DNA of 8,095 nt from Hydrogenophaga sp. (GTDB lineage: Bacteria > Pseudomonadota > Gammaproteobacteria > Burkholderiales > Burkholderiaceae_C), in assembly GCA_018335615.1 (NCBI GenBank), contig JAGXRS010000018.1, positions 1 through 8,095 of the forward strand, written 5' to 3'. The translations under genes were made by a program, and so were the position numbers. Positions 1 through 6,620 of this stretch are shown piece by piece (the first letter of the stretch is position 1; each line of letters begins with the position of its first letter). A model generated the notes under the pieces. It did no database searches and was not told where the DNA came from. It saw nothing but the letters and a program-made list of their open reading frames with translations.

Positions 1-29
1 ACAATCTGGCACCCCTTTCCCCGCCCGCC

Positions 30-788
30 ATGAACCACGACAGCCCGACCTCTCCCACGCCCGAACCCACCGACGAGGCCGCCGCCCCGGCAACGCCCGA
101 GGGCACCACGGCACCCTTCATGCGGGTCATCAAGAGCTATGTGCTGCGCGCCGGGCGCACCGGCCCCGGCCAGCAGCGCGCCTACGAGCAGTTCGGCCCG
201 CGCTTCCTGCTGAACTACGCCCCCGCCCCGCTGGACGTGGACGCGGCGTTTGGCCGCCGCGCGCCGCTGGTCATGGAGATCGGCTTTGGCATGGGCGGCG
301 CCACGGCGCAGATTGCCCAGACGCGCCCGCAAGACAACTTCCTGTGCTGCGAGGTGCACGAGCCGGGCGTGGGCGCGCTGCTCAAGCTCTGCGGCGAAGG
401 CGGCATCGAGAACATCCGCATCTTCCGCCACGACGCGGTCGAGGTGCTGGACCACATGTTGGGGGAAAACAGCCTGGACGGCGTGCACATCTTTTTCCCG
501 GACCCATGGCACAAGAGCCGGCACCACAAGCGCCGGCTGATCCAGACGCCATTCGTGAACCGGCTGGCCCGCCACCTCAAGCCCGGCGGCTACCTGCACC
601 TGGCCACCGACTGGCAGCCCTATGCCGAGCAGATGCTGGCGGTGCTGAGCGCCGAGCCGCTGCTGGCCAACACGGCCGGTGGCGACGGCTACGCGCCCAA
701 GCCCGACTACCGGCCGCTGACCAAGTTCGAGAACCGCGGCCTCAAGCTGGGCCACGGCGTGTGGGACCTGGTGTTCCGCCGGGTCTGA
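30..788 (+). CDS. trmB: tRNA (guanine-N7-)-methyltransferase TrmB
   Basis: The 252-residue protein transfers a methyl group from S-adenosylmethionine to N7 of guanosine 46 in the variable loop of tRNAs; it is cytosolic. The SAM-binding motif I, EIGFGMGG, is at residues 83-90. The family signature FFPDPWHKSRHHKRR is at 155-169. LATDWQPYAEQM (191-202) is followed by the C-terminal signature RPLTKFENRGLKLGHGVWDL (228-247), so the enzyme looks complete. The first 30 residues are a Pro/Glu/Ala/Thr-rich, probably disordered extension. A second ATG at position 120 (MRVIKSYVLRAGR) begins the conserved part and could be the true start, because no Shine-Dalgarno sequence precedes either ATG. The gene stands alone on the plus strand and converges with a small lipoprotein gene. 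Function is near certain; only the start is open. Confidence 0.96.
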   Translation: MNHDSPTSPTPEPTDEAAAPATPEGTTAPFMRVIKSYVLRAGRTGPGQQRAYEQFGPRFLLNYAPAPLDVDAAFGRRAPLVMEIGFGMGGATAQIAQTRPQDNFLCCEVHEPGVGALLKLCGEGGIENIRIFRHDAVEVLDHMLGENSLDGVHIFFPDPWHKSRHHKRRLIQTPFVNRLARHLKPGGYLHLATDWQPYAEQMLAVLSAEPLLANTAGGDGYAPKPDYRPLTKFENRGLKLGHGVWDLVFRRV

Positions 789-841
789 GCCTGGCCACAG
801 CCGCCAGCTGCAGGCGCCCCCGCACCACCGCGACCACGGTG

Positions 842-1045
842 TCAGGGCGCCGGATCGGCCCCGAACACGACGTCCGCCGTCTTGCCAACGACCTTGCCGC
901 CGATGCGCGCCGTACCGACGGCCGCATCCACCGCCAGGCCGGCGGTGCCCACCACCACCGACGTGGCCACGCTGGCCACCGTGATGACCGCGCAACCACT
1001 GAGCAGGACGGGTGCCAGCACGAGCCCCACCAGACGCCAGCGCAC
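842..1045 (-). CDS. small Gly/Ala/Val-rich lipoprotein, function unknown
   Basis: With the GTG start at 1045 the product is 67 residues. It begins with a compact lipoprotein signal peptide: positive VRWR, a hydrophobic stretch, then lipobox L-S-G-C with Cys18. The predicted mature protein is only about 50 residues and is dominated by Val, Ala, Gly and Thr (CAVITVASVATSVV, then GTAGLAVDAAVGTARIGGK). Ala follows the cysteine, so outer-membrane sorting by the Lol system is likely. An alternative GTG at 1106-1108 would give 88 residues with an atypically long n-region (cysteine at residue 39). I prefer the shorter form because its signal peptide has normal proportions. Neither start has a convincing Shine-Dalgarno sequence. 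Similar tiny lipoproteins are, as far as I recall, common in Comamonadaceae and without assigned function. It converges on trmB with 53 bp between the stops. Confidence 0.62.
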   Translation of the reverse strand: MRWRLVGLVLAPVLLSGCAVITVASVATSVVVGTAGLAVDAAVGTARIGGKVVGKTADVVFGADPAP

Positions 1046-1299
1046 GCAGACCCGACGGACAGAAGCAAGTGACAGCGGCGCAACGGCGCAAGAGGTGGTG
1101 GCGTTCACGGTGAAGCGGTGGGGTGGGTGGATCGAGATGGGACGAATGGGGTGGAAACGGGCAGCAGACGCCGTGCACCAGCCCTGGCGCCTCCGTCCAT
1201 CACAGCAACCATGCCGCCGCCGAGCAGAATACCCCGTTTCCACAGCGCTTCCTTGATGATCTGGCGCCATCCTGACCGCCGGCCTCCTCCACCGTTCAC

Positions 1300-2235
1300 A
1301 TGTCACGCCCTGCCCGCCATTCGCTGATCCCGTTGCGCCACGGCGTGTCTGCCAGCTGCGTCGCGCAGCCGTCGAACGTGGCCTTTGAGCGGCTGCTGGA
1401 CTTTCTGGCCCACCGGCTGACTGCCATCGACCGGCACGCCTGGGCTTTGCGCATGGCGCAGGGCGATGTGCTCGACGAGAGCGGCCTCCCGCTGCCGCCC
1501 GACGCGCCCTGCCGCCCGGGCGCGCGGGTGTATTACTACCGTCACATCGACGATGAACCGGTCGTGCCCTTTGAAGAGACTGTGCTCCACCAGGATGCAC
1601 ACCTCGTGGTGGCCGACAAGCCGCATTTCCTGCCGGTGACGCCGGGCGGGCGCTACGTGCAGCAAACCCTGCTGGTGCGGCTGAAGCGCCGTCTGGGCCT
1701 GCCGGAGCTGAGCCCGGTGCACCGCATCGACCGCGAAACGGCTGGGCTGGTGGTGTTCAGCGTGCGGCCGCAAGACCGCGCGGCCTACCAGGCGCTGTTC
1801 CGCGAGCGCACCGTGGACAAGGTGTACGAAGCCATCGCCCCCCACACCCCCCGCTTGGCAACGCCACAACGGCGTTGCAGCCGCATCGTGGAAGAGGATG
1901 GCGCCTTCTTTCGCATGACCGAGGCGCCCGGCGAGCCGAACAGCGAAACCACCATTGCCCTGCTGGAACAGCGCGGCCCGTGGGCGCGCTACCGGCTGGA
2001 GCCGGTGACGGGCAAACGCCACCAGCTGCGCGTGCACATGAACGCGCTGGGCCTGCCCATCGTGGGCGATCAGTTCTACCCGCGCGTGCTGCGCGGGCCA
2101 GACGAGGCGGAAGACTTCCGCGAACCCCTGCGCCTGCTGGCGCAGGCCATCGCGTTCACCGACCCGGTCACGGGCGAGGCGCGCCGGTTCGAGAGCGGCC
2201 GCGGCTTGCAGTGGCCCGTCGCCGAAGCGGGTTGA
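1300..2235 (+). CDS. RluA-family pseudouridine synthase
   Basis: This 311-residue enzyme should isomerise uridine to pseudouridine in rRNA or tRNA. The catalytic motif HRIDRETAGLVVFS starts at residue 141, with the catalytic aspartate at Asp144. The RluA/RsuA C-terminal signature GKRHQLRVHMNALG (238-251), followed by VGDQFYP (255-261), is intact. Residues about 28-85 (FERLLDFLAHRL ... GARVYYYRH) look like a degenerate S4-type RNA-binding region. The ATG at 1300 is the first in-frame start; no strong Shine-Dalgarno sequence precedes it. The exact substrate position (RluA, RluC, RluD or TruC type) cannot be assigned from sequence alone, so no symbol is given. It is a single-gene unit; downstream, frmA ends 55 bp away on the opposite strand. 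Confidence 0.93.
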   Translation: MSRPARHSLIPLRHGVSASCVAQPSNVAFERLLDFLAHRLTAIDRHAWALRMAQGDVLDESGLPLPPDAPCRPGARVYYYRHIDDEPVVPFEETVLHQDAHLVVADKPHFLPVTPGGRYVQQTLLVRLKRRLGLPELSPVHRIDRETAGLVVFSVRPQDRAAYQALFRERTVDKVYEAIAPHTPRLATPQRRCSRIVEEDGAFFRMTEAPGEPNSETTIALLEQRGPWARYRLEPVTGKRHQLRVHMNALGLPIVGDQFYPRVLRGPDEAEDFREPLRLLAQAIAFTDPVTGEARRFESGRGLQWPVAEAG

Positions 2236-2290
2236 ACCGCCCGCACACAGCCACCTATTTGCCCAGCCAGGACGGGGTGCCAGGCGAGGC

Positions 2291-3397
2291 TCAGAACTCC
2301 ACCACGGCCCGGATCGACTCGCCGCGTTTCATCAGCGCAAAGCCTTCGTTGATGTCGGCCAGCTTGAGCTTGTGGGTGATGAGATCGTCGATGTTGATCT
2401 TGCCTTCCATGTACCAGTCGACGATCTTCGGCACGTCGGTGCGGCCGCGCGCGCCGCCGAAGGCCGAGCCTTCCCACTTGCGGCCGGTGACCAGCTGGAA
2501 CGGCCGGGTGCTGATCTCGGCGCCGGCTTCGGCCACGCCGATGATGATGCTGCGGCCCCAGCCCTTGTGCGTGCACTCCAGCGCGTCACGCATCACTTTC
2601 GTGTTGCCGATGCACTCGAAGCTGTAGTCGGCGCCGCCGTCGGTGAGCTGGACGATGGCATCCACCACGTTCGGTACTTCTTTGGGGTTGATGAAGTGCG
2701 TCATGCCGAACTTGCGCGCCATGGCCTCGCGCTCGGGGTTCAGGTCCACGCCGATGATCTTGTCGGCGCCCACCATCTTGGCGCCCTGGATCACGTTCAG
2801 GCCGATGCCGCCCAGGCCGAACACGACCACGTTGGCACCCGCCTCCACCTTGGCGGTGAAGATGACGGCGCCAATGCCGGTGGTGACGCCGCAGCCGATG
2901 TAGCAGACCTTGTCAAACGGCGCGTCTTCGCGGATCTTGGCCAGCGAGATTTCGGGCGCCACGGTGTAGTTGCTGAAGGTGCTGGTGCCCATGTAATGGA
3001 AGATGGGCTTGCCGTCGAGGCTGAAGCGGCTGGTGGCGTCGGGCATCAGGCCCTTGCCCTGCGTGCCGCGGATCAGCTGGCACAGGTTGGTCTTGCGGCT
3101 CAGGCAGAACTTGCACTGGCGGCACTCGGGCGTGTAGAGCGGAATGACGTGGTCGCCCTTCTTGAGCGTGGTCACGCCGGGGCCCACGTCCACCACGATG
3201 CCGGCGCCTTCGTGGCCCAGGATGGCGGGGAAGATGCCTTCCGGGTCGGCGCCGCTGAGGGTGTAGTAATCGGTGTGGCAGATGCCGGTGGCCTTGATTT
3301 CCACCAGCACTTCGCCGAACTTCGGACCCTGCAGGTCCACGGTTTCAATGGTGAGGGGCTGGCCTGCTTGCCAGGCGACGGCGGCTTGGGTTTTCAT
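2291..3397 (-). CDS. frmA: S-(hydroxymethyl)glutathione dehydrogenase / class III alcohol dehydrogenase
   Basis: The 368-residue cytosolic zinc enzyme (also named adhC or flhA) oxidises S-hydroxymethylglutathione, the spontaneous formaldehyde-glutathione adduct, to S-formylglutathione with NAD+. Family knowledge adds S-nitrosoglutathione reduction. Catalytic zinc ligands are Cys40 (GICHTD), His62 (GHEGAG) and Cys169 (GCGVTTGIG). Structural zinc ligands are Cys92, Cys95, Cys98 and Cys106. The Rossmann motif GLGGIG is at 195-200, with Asp218 placed to bind the NAD ribose. Arg110 matches the class III marker arginine that binds S-hydroxymethylglutathione. The reading frame is open another 52 codons upstream, but MKTQAAVAW is the usual family N-terminus and gives the normal length. 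The start has no clear Shine-Dalgarno sequence. It lies 136 bp downstream of puuD on the same strand. A weak minus-strand -10-like TAATCT (3432-3437) suggests its own promoter. No S-formylglutathione hydrolase gene follows; the next gene is convergent. Confidence 0.96.
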   Translation of the reverse strand: MKTQAAVAWQAGQPLTIETVDLQGPKFGEVLVEIKATGICHTDYYTLSGADPEGIFPAILGHEGAGIVVDVGPGVTTLKKGDHVIPLYTPECRQCKFCLSRKTNLCQLIRGTQGKGLMPDATSRFSLDGKPIFHYMGTSTFSNYTVAPEISLAKIREDAPFDKVCYIGCGVTTGIGAVIFTAKVEAGANVVVFGLGGIGLNVIQGAKMVGADKIIGVDLNPEREAMARKFGMTHFINPKEVPNVVDAIVQLTDGGADYSFECIGNTKVMRDALECTHKGWGRSIIIGVAEAGAEISTRPFQLVTGRKWEGSAFGGARGRTDVPKIVDWYMEGKINIDDLITHKLKLADINEGFALMKRGESIRAVVEF

Positions 3398-3533
3398 GTT
3401 CGCGCGGAGGGAAGGTTGTGAAGCGGCGTTGAGATTACCGCAGTTCTCGCCTGCCTTGCAGCGCACGGGCGCTCGAACCGCCCGGCTGCGCCACCCCACC
3501 CCGCCCAGCCAGCGCCCAGCTGCGGGGCCCGCG

Positions 3534-4730
3534 TCATTCGGTCGGTGCCCCACCCTTGAACCAGGCGGCGAACAGCGCGCGCTCCTCTTCGGTGATGCCC
3601 GTGGCGTTGTTCATGGGCATCTGGCGCGTGACCACGACTTGCTGGTAGGACGCCAGGGCGTGCTGTTTGAGGGCTTGCGGTGAATCCAGGCGGACGTTCT
3701 TCGATTGCAGGGCTTCGCCGTGGCACATCACGCAGCGCTGCTCGACGATGGACTGGATCTGCGCGTAGCTGACCGACTCGGGCACGGCCACGGCCTGTGT
3801 GGGGGCGGGCTTGAGCCAGACGATCAGCGCCAGCAGCACCACCACGCCCGCCGCCGCGTATGGCCACGGGTGCGGGTTGCGGCCCAGCTTGAAGCCGTGG
3901 CGCATGACGAAGAACTGGCGGATGGCCGCACCCGCGAACATCATGCCGATGAGGATGAGCCAGTTGTATGCGTGCGTGTAGGTGAAGCTGTAGTGGTTGC
4001 TCAGCATGGCGAACAGCACCGGCAGCGTGAAGTAGGTGTTGTGCACGCTGCGCTGCTTGCCGCGCTTGCCGTGGATCGGGTCCACCGGGCGGCCGGCCTT
4101 GATGTCGGCCACCACGGTGCGCTGGCCGGGGATGATCCAGAAGAACACGTTGGCGCTCATGGCGGTGGCCAGCATGGCGCCGATGATGAGGAAAGCGGCA
4201 CGTCCAGCAAACAGTTGCGTGGCGGCGTAGGACGCGATGCACACCAGCACCAGCACCAGTGCGCCGACCTTGGCGTCGCCGCCGGCTTTCTGGCCCAGCG
4301 TGCGGCAGATGGCGTCGTACAGGAACCAGAACACAACCAGGAAAGCCAGCGCCGTGCCGATGGCGGCGGCCGGGCTCCAGTCCATCACGTTCGGGTCGAT
4401 CAGGTAGACGTTCGGGCTCCAGAGGTAGGAAATCAGGAACAGCGCGAAGCCCGAGAGCCAGGTGGAATAGCTTTCCCAGTAGAACCAGTGCAGGTGTTCG
4501 GGCAGTCTGGGCGGCGCCCCTGCAAACTTGACCGGGTGGTAGAAGCCGCCACCGTGCACGGCCCAGAGTTCGCCGCTGACGCCGTCTTTCTTCAGCTGTT
4601 CATCCTGCGGCGGCGTGAGGCTGCTGTCGAGAAAGACGAAGTAGAAGGATGAGCCGATCCAGGCAATGGCGACGATGACGTGCAGCCAGCGCAGCAGCAG
4701 GTTGGCCCAGTCGAGCAGGTAGGTTTCCAT
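3534..4730 (-). CDS. puuD: membrane urate hydroxylase PuuD with C-terminal cytochrome c domain
   Basis: This 398-residue inner-membrane protein oxidises urate to 5-hydroxyisourate and passes electrons to the respiratory chain instead of to O2 as soluble uricase does. About eight hydrophobic segments are visible (roughly residues 10-34, 85-104, 123-142, 155-173, 177-200, 232-246, 254-276 and 290-307), carrying the urate oxidase N-terminal (DUF989-type) domain. After a short linker, residues about 320-398 form a cytochrome c domain with haem motif CVMCH (333-337) and a likely axial Met371 in MPMNN. That domain should face the periplasm. The start METYLLDWANLLLRWLH is the family's usual N-terminus; GAAGAG about 6 bases upstream is a weak ribosome site. 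A 285-bp leader separates it from xdhC and holds the palindromic operator shared with the uraH-gntR region. The urate function is supported by uraH and puuE nearby. Confidence 0.94.
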   Translation of the reverse strand: METYLLDWANLLLRWLHVIVAIAWIGSSFYFVFLDSSLTPPQDEQLKKDGVSGELWAVHGGGFYHPVKFAGAPPRLPEHLHWFYWESYSTWLSGFALFLISYLWSPNVYLIDPNVMDWSPAAAIGTALAFLVVFWFLYDAICRTLGQKAGGDAKVGALVLVLVCIASYAATQLFAGRAAFLIIGAMLATAMSANVFFWIIPGQRTVVADIKAGRPVDPIHGKRGKQRSVHNTYFTLPVLFAMLSNHYSFTYTHAYNWLILIGMMFAGAAIRQFFVMRHGFKLGRNPHPWPYAAAGVVVLLALIVWLKPAPTQAVAVPESVSYAQIQSIVEQRCVMCHGEALQSKNVRLDSPQALKQHALASYQQVVVTRQMPMNNATGITEEERALFAAWFKGGAPTE

Positions 4731-4769
4731 GGCGGCTCTTCACAACGGCCCGGGGGCCATCAAGGGTTG

Positions 4770-4798
4770 CGACTCACCACCGCGGGCGCTCTGAGTCG
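4770..4798. repeat. inverted repeat in the puuD leader (7-bp arms)
   Basis: CGACTCA (4770-4776) and TGAGTCG (4792-4798) are perfect inverted arms around a 15-base GC-rich loop. They lie 40-68 bases upstream of the puuD start and inside the untranslated leader if transcription begins near the operator. A folded leader hairpin is possible; no T-tract follows, so it is not a standard terminator. Confidence 0.4.
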
Positions 4799-4815
4799 AC
4801 TGAAGGCCGCGTTTT

Positions 4816-4833
4816 GGGTGTGGTGCCACACCC
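4816..4833. repeat. near-perfect palindrome in the puuD leader (8-bp arms)
   Basis: The sequence gggtgtggtgccacaccc has perfect 8-bp arms (GGGTGTGG / CCACACCC) around a TG centre. It lies between the putative GntR operator and the puuD start. It could be a protein-binding site or the tip of an RNA hairpin. It differs in sequence from the TGTATACA operator, so if it binds a protein that is probably a second regulator. No run of T follows on either strand, which argues against an intrinsic terminator. Confidence 0.45.
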
Positions 4834-4855
4834 TGCTCCGCTGCGACCGATGAAA

Positions 4856-4875
4856 GAAAGTGTATACAGTTTTTG
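4856..4875. promoter_or_regulatory. putative GntR operator upstream of puuD
   Basis: The 20 bases gaaagtgtatacagtttttg match the element between uraH and the GntR gene at 19 of 20 positions. The core TGTATACA (4861-4868) is a perfect palindrome. The 16-bp frame AAAG-TGTATACA-GTTT (4857-4872) has seven of eight symmetric pairs; the single break is G at 4869. GT-TA-AC spacing fits the FadR-subfamily GntR site consensus (family knowledge). It lies about 126 bp upstream of the puuD start. The ligand and sign of regulation are not visible. Confidence 0.75.
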
Positions 4876-5015
4876 AATCCCATCGGCGTCGGGTCAACCC
4901 GGATCGGGTGGAATCGGAGGTGTGACGCTGGGCACGGGGGTGATGCAGAGGACATCCTGCCCCTGCAAGCACGCGCCATGCCATCGGCCCGCCACCCGAG
5001 CGCACAGTGGGGCAT

Positions 5016-5834
5016 TCAGCGCCCGGTGTGCACCAGCAGCTGCGCCGCCACCGAGGCGGCAATCACCGCCGGCTCCTTACCCGTGATGCCGGGCAGTCCG
5101 ATCGGGCAGGTGATGCCGGCCAGCTCGTCGTTGGTGAAGCCACGTGCGCTCAGGCGGCGCTGAAACGTCACCCACTTGGTGCGGCTGCCGATGAGGCCCA
5201 CGAAAGGCAGGTCGGCCCGCTCACGCTGGCGCAGCAGACAGGCGGCGACGAGGTCCAGGTCTTCCGCGTGCGAGAAGCTCATGATGAGCACATGTGCGCC
5301 CGGCGCCAGATCGCGCACGGCGCCTTGCACCGGCTCGGAGTGCTCGGTTCGAACATGCACCGGCGTGTCGGGCGCGAACACGTTGTCGCGGCTGTCGATC
5401 CAGTGCACCTCGAAGGGCAAGGGGGCCAACGCGCGCACGATGGCGTGCCCCACATGACCGCCGCCGAACAGCGCCACCGGCGTCAACCGAGGCACCAGCG
5501 CCGTGCGCAGGCGTTCGACATCGTTGGCCAAGACGGGCTCGAAACGCAGCTCCAGCGCGCCGCCGCAACACTGACCCAGCTGCGGCCCCAGGACGGTGCG
5601 CTGCGTCCAGGCAGCGGGTGCCGCGGTGGGCTGAGCAGCGAGGTGGGCCCGGGCCTGCTGCTGAGCATCCCATTCCAGGTGGCCGCCCCCGATGGTGCCG
5701 ACGGTGGCGTCGGCAAACACGGCCATCCACGCACCCGCGCGGCGCGGCGCAGAACCCTGCGTGCGCTCCACCCGCACCAGCACGGCAGGCTGCTGCGCCA
5801 GGCGTTCAAGCAAGTCGTGCAATTCAGGCCACAT
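5016..5834 (-). CDS. xdhC: xanthine dehydrogenase accessory protein XdhC
   Basis: The 272-residue cytosolic chaperone binds the molybdenum cofactor, supports its sulfuration and delivers it to xanthine dehydrogenase (family knowledge). The XdhC/CoxI N-terminal domain shows AVLVRVERTQGSAPR (17-31), TIGGGHLEWD (47-56) and LGPQLGQCCGGALEL (82-96) with the paired cysteines Cys89-Cys90. The C-terminal Rossmann-like domain has LFGGGHVGHA (122-131), VLIMSFSHAEDLDL (182-195) and GLIGSRTKWVTFQRRL (213-228). It ends with the conserved CPIGLPGITGKEPAVIAASVAA region. The frame is open further upstream, but MWPELHDLLERL is the first ATG matching the family N-terminus and gives normal length. No strong Shine-Dalgarno sequence precedes it. 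xdhA and xdhB, the usual partners, are not adjacent. The gene is divergent from the TonB-like lipoprotein gene across 178 bp that lacks the TGTATACA operator. Confidence 0.94.
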   Translation of the reverse strand: MWPELHDLLERLAQQPAVLVRVERTQGSAPRRAGAWMAVFADATVGTIGGGHLEWDAQQQARAHLAAQPTAAPAAWTQRTVLGPQLGQCCGGALELRFEPVLANDVERLRTALVPRLTPVALFGGGHVGHAIVRALAPLPFEVHWIDSRDNVFAPDTPVHVRTEHSEPVQGAVRDLAPGAHVLIMSFSHAEDLDLVAACLLRQRERADLPFVGLIGSRTKWVTFQRRLSARGFTNDELAGITCPIGLPGITGKEPAVIAASVAAQLLVHTGR

Positions 5835-6012
5835 GACCGACCCGTCGGGTTGACGAAATTGTTGCCATTCGTAAAGATATGCGTTGACCCTGCAGTGTCG
5901 CTTCCCATCGGCAGCACGGCCGAGCCAGATCACCATACACTGCATCCGATTGCCCGTATGGCGCCAGGTGCGCGCTGATGGGCCATTCGTTCCAGCCCCA
6001 GCGAGACGCCCC

Positions 6013-6591
6013 ATGCCACACGCCCTCTCTCCCGCACTGCCCGCCGCCATCCCTACCGTCACCTCATCCCCTGTCTCGGAACGATCACGGCCCCTGGGCT
6101 GGGTCGCGCTGGGTGTGGCCTTGCTGCTGGGTGCCTGCGCAACCAAGGTGGTGCCCCCGCCCCCAGAACCGCCCGCCCCGGTGGCCCTGCCGGCCCCGCC
6201 GCCCGAGCAGCCACCCGTGGTGGTGGTGCCGACGCCATCGCTGGTGTCGCACGCGGCGAGCCCGCGTGACTACCGCCAGGACGGTGCCCGTCACCTGTAC
6301 AGCCACAATGGCCACCGCATTTTCAAAGGCCAGCTGCCGCCGCTCATGCACGCCGTGGGGGTGCTGCAGGTGGACATCGACAATCTGGGCCAGGTGCGCA
6401 AGATCAACTGGATGCGCGCACCCAGCCACGCACCCGACGTGATCCGCGAGATCGAGCGCACGGTGCTCGCGGCAGCCCCCTTCCCCGCTCCCGTGCGGCT
6501 CGGCGGCGTGACCTACACCGACGTCTGGCTGTGGGACCGCAGCGGCCACTTCCAGCTCGACACGCTCACCGAAGGCCAGCGCAACCGGTGA
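6013..6591 (+). CDS. proline-rich lipoprotein with TonB C-terminal-like domain
   Basis: The frame is open upstream to 5884, but the ATG at 6013 is the start nearest the signal peptide and gives 192 residues. After a 29-residue n-region, a hydrophobic stretch (WVALGVALLLGAC) ends in lipobox L-G-A-C with Cys42. Ala43 at +2 predicts outer-membrane sorting. Residues 48-74 form a proline-rich linker (PPPPEPPAP, APPPEQPP, VVVVPTP). Residues about 112-180 resemble the TonB C-terminal fold: GVLQVDIDNLGQVRKINWMRAPSHAPD, then a helix and AAAPFPAP, then VTYTDVWLWDRSGHF. The match is by pattern only. A true TonB is held in the inner membrane by a transmembrane helix, so lipid anchoring and probable outer-membrane location point to a different role. 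It is divergent from xdhC and converges on uraH; no link to urate metabolism is evident. Confidence 0.8.
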   Translation: MPHALSPALPAAIPTVTSSPVSERSRPLGWVALGVALLLGACATKVVPPPPEPPAPVALPAPPPEQPPVVVVPTPSLVSHAASPRDYRQDGARHLYSHNGHRIFKGQLPPLMHAVGVLQVDIDNLGQVRKINWMRAPSHAPDVIREIERTVLAAAPFPAPVRLGGVTYTDVWLWDRSGHFQLDTLTEGQRNR

Positions 6592-6595
6592 GCAC

Positions 6596-6613
6596 CACCC
6601 CGGCCCCGGGGTG
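6596..6613. terminator. possible bidirectional hairpin terminator
   Basis: Perfect 8-bp arms CACCCCGG (6596-6603) and CCGGGGTG (6606-6613) flank a CC centre. The hairpin sits in the 29-bp gap between two convergent stops (6591 and 6621), the expected place for a shared terminator. No T-tract follows on either strand, so it may only slow polymerase or protect mRNA ends. Confidence 0.45.
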
Positions 6614-6620
6614 AGCCCCT

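Larger units (their letters stand above)
4731..5015 (-). other. xdhC-puuD intergenic region / puuD leader
   Basis: This 285-bp gap between two minus-strand genes has no open frame that looks coding. From right to left it holds the end of the xdhC transcript, a TTGACC -35-like hexamer on the minus strand (4892-4897), the putative operator (4856-4875) and two inverted repeats (4816-4833, 4770-4798). No convincing -10 at the right spacing from TTGACC was found. The layout suggests puuD has its own regulated promoter rather than relying only on read-through from xdhC. Confidence 0.55.

Noticed and set aside
842..1600. 252-residue minus-strand frame reading into the small lipoprotein
   Set aside because: Its upstream two thirds overlap the pseudouridine synthase and intergenic DNA with Arg/Ala/Gly-rich nonsense composition. 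Only the last 67 to 88 codons, with the lipobox, look real.
2372..3421. 349-residue plus-strand open frame antisense to frmA
   Set aside because: It is a mirror of the frmA coding sequence, His/Ala/Asp-rich with no domain pattern, produced by GC-biased third codon positions. The opposite strand has complete zinc and NAD motifs.
3522..3532. GCGGG-G-CCCGC palindrome just after the puuD stop as a terminator
   Set aside because: A one-base loop cannot form an RNA hairpin and no T-tract follows.
3705..4652. 315-residue plus-strand open frame antisense to puuD
   Set aside because: The composition is low-complexity Gln/His/Ala/Gly, typical of an antisense shadow. The puuD frame holds the haem motif and membrane segments.
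4892..4918. Short similarity between the xdhC-puuD gap and the 1130-1160 region (TTCCACCC-AT-CG on the minus strand)
   Set aside because: The match is about 15 of 18 bases of simple GC-rich sequence, has no symmetry and lies beside unrelated genes; it is compatible with chance.
5007..5978. 323-residue plus-strand open frame antisense to xdhC
   Set aside because: It overlaps all of xdhC, shows no recognisable motif and is explained by codon bias.
5884..6012. N-terminal extension of the TonB-like lipoprotein back to the ATG at 5884
   Set aside because: It would put 43 extra residues before an already long signal-peptide n-region and would occupy the xdhC promoter region.
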